This document shows, piece by piece, positions 59,295 through 64,000 of a stretch of 64,000 nucleotides of DNA. Source of the stretch: Noviluteimonas gilva (lineage in GTDB: Bacteria; Pseudomonadota; Gammaproteobacteria; Xanthomonadales; Xanthomonadaceae); assembly GCF_009740395.1 (NCBI RefSeq), contig NZ_WOXT01000001.1, forward strand, positions 864,464-928,463, given 5' to 3'. How positions within the stretch are numbered: the stretch's first letter is position 1; each line of letters opens with the position of its first letter. The position numbers and the translations under genes are program-made. A model generated the notes under the pieces. The model made no database searches. It was not told the origin of the DNA and was given only the letters and a program-made list of their open reading frames with translations.

Positions 59295-60311
59295 ATGAAC
59301 ACCATTGCGTTGCCTCAGCCTTACTTGTTGTTCCTTGGCGATACCACCGAGCCGGGCTATGCGAAGACGGCGTTCGGGTTGCGCGATTGGGCGCCCGAAC
59401 GCTGCATCGGCGAGTTCTCGGTGCCTGGCGCAACGGTCACGACGGGCCTGCCTTTCCTGACACCCGCGCAGGCCGCCAGCGCAGGCGCGAAAGCGATGGT
59501 GATCGGCGTTGCCAACGCAGGCGGATTCATTCCGCCTGCTTGGCTCGACGCACTCGTGGAAGCGATGGAAGCCGGGCTCGACCTGATCGGCGGCATGCAT
59601 GCGCGCCTTCGTGATTTCCCGCGACTGCGCGAAACCGCCGAACGACTCGGTCGGCGGCTGATCGACATCCGCATTCCACCCGAGCGCATTCCGGTCGCGA
59701 CGGGTAAAGCGCGCACTGGTCGTCGATTGCTCACCATCGGCACCGACTGCGCACTCGGCAAGAAATACACCGCGCTCTCGCTCGCGCGTGCGTTCCAGTC
59801 CCGGGGCGTCGATGCGACGTTCCGCGCGACGGGACAGACCGGCATATTGATTGCCGGCGGCGGGATCCCGATGGACGCAGTCGTGGCCGACTTCGCCGCC
59901 GGGGCCGCCGAGCTCCTCACGCCCGATGCGGCGCCGTCGCATTGGGACGTGATAGAAGGCCAGGGGTCGCTGCACCATCCGGCGTATGCGGGCGTGTCGC
60001 TCGCGTTGCTGCATGGCAGCCAGCCCGACGTGATCGTCGTGTGCCACGAACCCGGACGCGATCGCGTGCTCGGCCATCCGGATTATCCGGTGCCGGGGTT
60101 GCGCGAAACGATCGAACTCGCGTTGCGTCTTGGTGCGCGCACGTCGCCGCGCATTCGCTGCGCGGGCATCAGCCTCAACACCGGCAAGCTCGACGCCGAC
60201 GAGGCCGCACGCGTGATCGCGGCGGAAAGCGAGCGCATCGGCTTGCCCGTCGCCGATCCGATCCGCGGCGGCGATGCGTTCGACCGCCTCGTGGCATCCT
60301 GCCTGGCATGA
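59295..60311 (+). CDS. dgcN: DUF1611 protein, DgcN-like
   Basis: The 338-residue protein belongs to the DUF1611 family. It has an N-terminal Rossmann-like half and a P-loop-like segment, GTDCALGKKYTALSLARA, at about 152-169, then GQTGILIAGGG and IEGQGSLHHPAYAG, which are hallmarks of the family. Members named DgcN are N-acetyltransferases of D-glutamate that work with DgcA in marine bacteria. Both partners occur here, which supports that pathway. It overlaps the permease start by 4 bp. Confidence 0.85.
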   Translation: MNTIALPQPYLLFLGDTTEPGYAKTAFGLRDWAPERCIGEFSVPGATVTTGLPFLTPAQAASAGAKAMVIGVANAGGFIPPAWLDALVEAMEAGLDLIGGMHARLRDFPRLRETAERLGRRLIDIRIPPERIPVATGKARTGRRLLTIGTDCALGKKYTALSLARAFQSRGVDATFRATGQTGILIAGGGIPMDAVVADFAAGAAELLTPDAAPSHWDVIEGQGSLHHPAYAGVSLALLHGSQPDVIVVCHEPGRDRVLGHPDYPVPGLRETIELALRLGARTSPRIRCAGISLNTGKLDADEAARVIAAESERIGLPVADPIRGGDAFDRLVASCLA

Positions 60312-61435
60312 GCGCGCCCGCAAGCAGCAGCCGCTTCCAACGCTGGATCCTGCCGGGCCTGGCGTTCAAGGCCGCCGTCATCGGCGGCGGTTATGCGACG
60401 GGGCGCGAACTCGCGGAGTACTTCATCCCGAGCGGCCCGCAGGGCGGCGTGATGGCGATCCTCGTGGCGATGTTCGCGTGGAGCGCGTTGTGCGCGCTGA
60501 CCTTCGCGCTCGCGCACGCCACGCGCAGTTACGACTATCGAAGCTTCTTCGCCAACTTGCTCGGTCCGTTCGCGATCGTGTTCGAGCTCGCGTACCTGGT
60601 GTTCATGGTCTTGATTCTCGCCGTGTTCGGCGCGGCCGCGGGTGCGATCGGGCAGGCGGTGTTCGGATGGCCGACGCTGGTCGGCACCTTGCTGCTGATG
60701 CTGGCGATCGGTGCGTTCACCGCGTTCGGCAATCATTCGGTCGAACGCTTGTTCAAGTACGTCTCGTTCCTGCTGTACGGCGTGTACGTGCTGCTGTTCG
60801 TGTTCGTGCTCACGCAATTCGGCAACCAGGCCATGCAGCAGTTCGCCACGCCCGTGCCGACCGATGGCTGGCTTTCGGGGGGGTTGACCTACGCCGGTTA
60901 CAACATCGTCGGCGCGGTGATGGTGCTGCCGCTCGCGCGCCACTTCCTCACCAAGCGCGATGCCGTCGTCGCGGGCGTGATCGCAGGGCCGCTCGCGATG
61001 CTGCCGGGCCTGTTGTTCTTCGTGTGCATGATCGCGTGGTACCCGTCGATCGGCGCCGAAGCCTTGCCGTCCGATTTCATGCTGCGCCAATTGAACATGC
61101 CGGTCTTCCACGTGCTGTTCCAGGCGATGATCTTCAGCGCGCTGCTCGAAAGCGGCGCGGCCTGCGTGCATGCGGCGAACGAGCGCATCGCGGCGACGTG
61201 GCGCACGCAGCGCGGCGTCGAGTTGTCGAACGTCGCGCGTTTCTCCATCGCCACCGTGCTGCTCGTCGGCTCGATCTTCATCGCGGCGCGCTTCGGCCTG
61301 GTCGAGTTGATCGCAAGCGGTTATCGCGGCCTGGCGTGGCTGTTCCTCGTCGTCTACGTGCTTCCTCTCTTGACCGTCGGCGTTTGGCGCCTGCGGAATC
61401 GCGCGCCGCGACCCATCGCCGCGCCGCAATCCTGA
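60308..61435 (+). CDS. YkvI-like membrane permease (amino-acid transporter superfamily)
   Basis: The 375-residue protein has ten to eleven membrane helices and the opening LPGLAFKAAVIGGGYATGRELAEYF, resembling YkvI and related LIVCS/APC-type permeases. The unwound helix-1 motif GGGYATGRE probably binds substrate. It is coupled to dgcN (ATGA). It may carry an amino acid such as D-glutamate or one released from peptides. Substrate is inferred. Confidence 0.78.
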   Translation: MSAPASSSRFQRWILPGLAFKAAVIGGGYATGRELAEYFIPSGPQGGVMAILVAMFAWSALCALTFALAHATRSYDYRSFFANLLGPFAIVFELAYLVFMVLILAVFGAAAGAIGQAVFGWPTLVGTLLLMLAIGAFTAFGNHSVERLFKYVSFLLYGVYVLLFVFVLTQFGNQAMQQFATPVPTDGWLSGGLTYAGYNIVGAVMVLPLARHFLTKRDAVVAGVIAGPLAMLPGLLFFVCMIAWYPSIGAEALPSDFMLRQLNMPVFHVLFQAMIFSALLESGAACVHAANERIAATWRTQRGVELSNVARFSIATVLLVGSIFIAARFGLVELIASGYRGLAWLFLVVYVLPLLTVGVWRLRNRAPRPIAAPQS

Positions 61436-61467
61436 ATTTCCAACCTTTCGTGAAAGGAAACCGATCG

Positions 61468-63069
61468 ATGGCTCGATCTCTCGTTCGTTCCGCGCTCGCC
61501 ATGGCGACGCTGCTGGTCATCGCCGACACCGCCTTCGCCGCAGTGCCCACCGATCTCGACGCGCGCGTGGAAGCCGCGATGCGCGAAAACGGCGTGCCCG
61601 GCATGGCGATCGCGATCGTCGAAGACGGCAAGCCGGTGCTCGCGAAGGGCTACGGCGTGCGCAAGCTCGGTGCGCCCGAGCGCGTGGATGCCGACACGAT
61701 CTTCCCGACCGGTTCGACCGGCAAGGCGATCACCACCGCGGCGCTCGCGGTGCTCGTCGACGACGGCAAGCTGAAGTGGGACGACAAGATCATCGACCAC
61801 ATGCCGTGGTTCCGCATGTACGACCCGTGGGTCACGAACGAGATGACGGTGCGCGACCTGCTCACGCACCGCAGCGGCCTGGGCCTGGGCGCGGGCGACC
61901 TGATGTTCGTTCCGAGTTCCTCGCGCAGCCGCGCCGACACGGTGCGCGCGCTGCGTTACATCAAGCCCGCGACGAGTTTCCGCAGCGGCTATGCGTACGA
62001 CAATCTGTTGTACGCCGTCGCCGGCCAGTTGATCGAAGAGATCAGCGGGCAAACGTGGGAAGTGTTCGTGCGCGAGCGCGTGCTGAAGCCCGCGGGCATG
62101 ACGAGCTCGGTGACCGAGCAGTCCGCGCGCTTCGCCAATCCGAATCGCGCGTGGCCGCATGCGCGCCTCGGCGGACGCGTGCGTGGCCTGGGCGAACAGG
62201 GCGTGCTCGACGAACGCAAGACGCTCGGCGACAACGCCGCGCCGGCGGGTGGTCTGTCGTCGAGCGCGAACGACATGGCGCACTGGATGCAGGTGCAGCT
62301 CGGCCACGGCACGTGGAAGAACGCCGACGGCAAGCAGGTCAAGGTCTTCAGCGAAGAACAGTCGAAGCAGATGTGGACGCCCGCGATCCTCACGCCCACC
62401 GCGAAGTACCCGGGCAAGCTGGCGCCGTTCTCGCCGAACTTCTCCGCCTACGCGCTCGGCTGGAGCGTGCGCGACTATCGCGGCGTGAAGGTGATCGACC
62501 ACGGCGGCGCGGTCTTCGGCGTGCAGACCTACGTCGCGCTCGTGCCGGAAAAGAACATCGGCATCGCGGTGCAGATCAATTCGGAAGACTTCCAGGCGAT
62601 GCGTGGCGTCGCGATGGAGTTGCTCGACCATTACCTCGGCGCGCCGGACACCGATTGGCTGGCCGCGTTCGATGAGTTCGCCGACAACCGCATCGCGGGC
62701 GGCGTCGCTGCGCTCGATGAAGCGGCGAAGGCGCGCGGCCCGTCGCCGGGCAAGGCCTCGCTCGCGACAGCCGACTACGCGGGCCGTTACAACGACCCGT
62801 GGTACGGCCCGATCGAGATCAAGAACGAAAAGGGCGGGCTGCGCATCGACTTCACGCGCACGCCCGGCATGGTCGGCCGCCTGGAACACGCGCACCACGA
62901 CACCTTCCGCGCCGTGTGGGACGACCCGAACATCGAACCGGCCTACGTGACCTACGCCCTCGACGCGGAAGGCAAGATCGACCACGTGACGATGAAGGCC
63001 GTCTCGCCGATCGCCGACTTCAGCTTCGACTACCAGGACCTGATGTTCACCCCGGTCAAGAAGCAGTAA
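61468..63069 (+). CDS. Secreted serine beta-lactamase-like hydrolase
   Basis: The 533-residue enzyme has a signal peptide (ending TAFAAVP), the nucleophile motif S83-TGK-86, Y177-DN and H345-GG, and a C-terminal DUF3471-like beta domain. It is a soluble counterpart of the hydrolase at the start of this cluster. D-aminopeptidase or esterase activity is likely. RBS: AAAGGA at 61453-61458. Confidence 0.87.
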   Translation: MARSLVRSALAMATLLVIADTAFAAVPTDLDARVEAAMRENGVPGMAIAIVEDGKPVLAKGYGVRKLGAPERVDADTIFPTGSTGKAITTAALAVLVDDGKLKWDDKIIDHMPWFRMYDPWVTNEMTVRDLLTHRSGLGLGAGDLMFVPSSSRSRADTVRALRYIKPATSFRSGYAYDNLLYAVAGQLIEEISGQTWEVFVRERVLKPAGMTSSVTEQSARFANPNRAWPHARLGGRVRGLGEQGVLDERKTLGDNAAPAGGLSSSANDMAHWMQVQLGHGTWKNADGKQVKVFSEEQSKQMWTPAILTPTAKYPGKLAPFSPNFSAYALGWSVRDYRGVKVIDHGGAVFGVQTYVALVPEKNIGIAVQINSEDFQAMRGVAMELLDHYLGAPDTDWLAAFDEFADNRIAGGVAALDEAAKARGPSPGKASLATADYAGRYNDPWYGPIEIKNEKGGLRIDFTRTPGMVGRLEHAHHDTFRAVWDDPNIEPAYVTYALDAEGKIDHVTMKAVSPIADFSFDYQDLMFTPVKKQ

Positions 63070-63120
63070 CGCCGCCGCGAAGTGGGGCTATGATCGGCCC
63101 CACGACGGGGAGGGGCATCG

Positions 63121-63528
63121 ATGCGTGCGAGCCGATGGTGGTTGTCCGGTCTGATCGTTGTCGCCGGCCCTGCGTTCGCGGGGGATCCGCCGCCGCCCAT
63201 GAGCCCGCAGCAGTTGGAAGCGGAGTTGTGCGGCAATCCGCAGCGCCCCTGCCAACGCGATGTGCACATCGTGCTGAAGCAGGCCGATGGCACGACGTTC
63301 GACCGGACCTACCCGGTCTTCCAGCCGATCCTGCACGACACGTTCTTTACCGTCGTGCCCGGGCAGACGGTCTACATCGAAGCCGAGCTCGTCGACGGAA
63401 AGGTGCGCGCGACGTCCAGTTGCCCGATGACGGGTGGCAGTTACGAGCTGTGGAGCGAAGCGCTTTTCCAGGTCTTGATCGGCAGCGGCCGCGTAGTTGA
63501 AGGGGACGACGCGACCGTGTGTTCCTGA
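63121..63528 (+). CDS. Small exported protein of unknown function
   Basis: The 135-residue protein has a signal peptide (MRASRWWLSGLIVVAGPAFA) and four further cysteines that could form two disulfides. No family is recognised. It lies between the second serine hydrolase and the amidohydrolase gene. A GTGGGGC/GCCCCAC hairpin (63082-63103) lies just upstream. Confidence 0.7.
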   Translation: MRASRWWLSGLIVVAGPAFAGDPPPPMSPQQLEAELCGNPQRPCQRDVHIVLKQADGTTFDRTYPVFQPILHDTFFTVVPGQTVYIEAELVDGKVRATSSCPMTGGSYELWSEALFQVLIGSGRVVEGDDATVCS

Positions 63529-63571
63529 GCCGCCGCGCCAGCGGCATCGCAACAACACGAGGAGAGCGCGG

Positions 63572-64000
63572 ATGCGCCGGATCGTCGGAATCGCTTGCCT
63601 GACCGCAATCGCGGGATTCGCTGCATTCGCCGGCAACGCGCAGACGCCTGCGCCGGACGCCAAACCCATCGTGCTGCAAGCCGCGCACCTGTTCGACGGC
63701 GCCAGCGGGAAGCTCGTCTCGCCCGGCCGCATCCTCGTGCGCGGCAAGACCATCGAAGCGATCGGCGATGCCCCCGCGCCCGCCGGCGCGCAGGTCATCG
63801 ATCTCGGTGATGCGACGCTGGTACCCGGCTACATCGACGCGCACACGCACATGACCAGCGACTACGACGAATCGTGGACGCGCGGTTTCTACAACTCGAT
63901 GATGCGATTGCCCGTCGAGCAGGCCTACCACGCCGAGCGCAACGCACACATCACGCTGCAGGCGGGCGTCACGACGATCCGTGAAGTCGGCGCCGGCGAT
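63572..64000 (+). CDS. Amidohydrolase (imidazolonepropionase-like), cut by the window end
   Basis: The first 143 residues are visible. They show a signal peptide (ending FAGNAQ), the beta-sandwich start (VLQAAHLFDGASGKL) and the metal motif DAHTH (in PGYIDAHTHM), typical of amidohydrolases that hydrolyse peptides or amides, including prolidase- and carboxypeptidase-like enzymes. AGGAG is 9 bp before the ATG. The rest lies beyond 64000. A peptidase would fit the cluster. Confidence 0.85.
   Translation, partial: MRRIVGIACLTAIAGFAAFAGNAQTPAPDAKPIVLQAAHLFDGASGKLVSPGRILVRGKTIEAIGDAPAPAGAQVIDLGDATLVPGYIDAHTHMTSDYDESWTRGFYNSMMRLPVEQAYHAERNAHITLQAGVTTIREVGAGD

Noticed and set aside
63082-63103. GTGGGGC/GCCCCAC hairpin after the second serine hydrolase as a terminator
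   Set aside because: No T-run. The loop contains TATGAT, which might instead be a -10, but no -35 is convincing.

Overview
The window reads as part of the chromosome of a high-GC gammaproteobacterium of the Xanthomonadaceae, most like Lysobacter or a close relative. The basis is the many large TonB-dependent receptors of the Xanthomonas/Caulobacter type, tryptophan-halogenase-like/SapC/cupin carbohydrate loci, and strong GC bias. That placement is inferred from gene content only. I recognise no rRNA, tRNA or CRISPR array.

Region 1 (1-15,100) is an accessory defence island. A phage-type Rep-like protein (inovirus Gp2/YagK family) is followed by a tightly packed same-strand cluster: an SNF2/HepA-like helicase, a 58-residue protein, an SMC-like zinc-hook ATPase with a possible HEPN nuclease tail, an AIPR abortive-infection protein, a beta-class type III-like DNA methyltransferase (Mod), a type III-like Res helicase-nuclease, and an unrecognised 405-residue protein. 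Most junctions overlap by a few bases or have very short gaps. The set resembles helicase-methylase-ATPase (Hma-like) defence systems with extra embedded effectors. It ends in wreckage: the last 35 codons of an integrase on the minus strand butted against a decayed second copy of the 3' end of the last cluster gene.

Region 2 (about 15,090-34,530) is a metal-resistance island bracketed by a 20-bp direct repeat (18/20 identical). It holds a PbrR-like regulator and PbrT-like cytochrome c/FTR1 permease, a CDF transporter, CzcC-CzcB-CzcA, a sodium/calcium-exchanger-like protein, a short mer operon (merR, merT, merP, GDCCVxC protein; no merA), and a Cus-type copper/silver RND system. The last includes CusB with two heavy-metal-binding domains and a CusF-like gene broken by a one-base frameshift. 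Each RND operon is preceded by a small Cys-rich secreted protein.

Region 3 (34,640-35,920) is ordinary chromosome: an RluF-like pseudouridine synthase, a DUF1801 protein and a low-molecular-weight phosphatase-like protein.

Region 4 (35,920-51,610) is a beta-glucan or oligoglucoside utilisation locus. A minus-strand operon (GH3 beta-glucosidase, polysaccharide deacetylase, FucP-type sugar transporter) diverges from a LacI regulator. Downstream lies a plus-strand operon: TonB receptor, two tryptophan-halogenase-like flavoproteins, SapC, cupin_8 and a GH5 glucanase. The same perfect palindrome, TGACAGCGCTGTCA, lies upstream of both operons, so the LacI protein probably controls both.

Region 5 (51,610-64,000) looks like a D-amino-acid/peptide (muropeptide-like) scavenging cluster. 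It has a XRE-cupin regulator, a membrane-anchored serine hydrolase, a DgcA/dipeptide-epimerase enolase, a POT transporter with an altered proton motif, a TonB receptor, a DgcN (DUF1611) protein, a YkvI-like permease, a second serine hydrolase, a small secreted protein and the start of an amidohydrolase. The first hydrolase and the receptor share a promoter-proximal sequence; at the receptor it forms a perfect palindrome.
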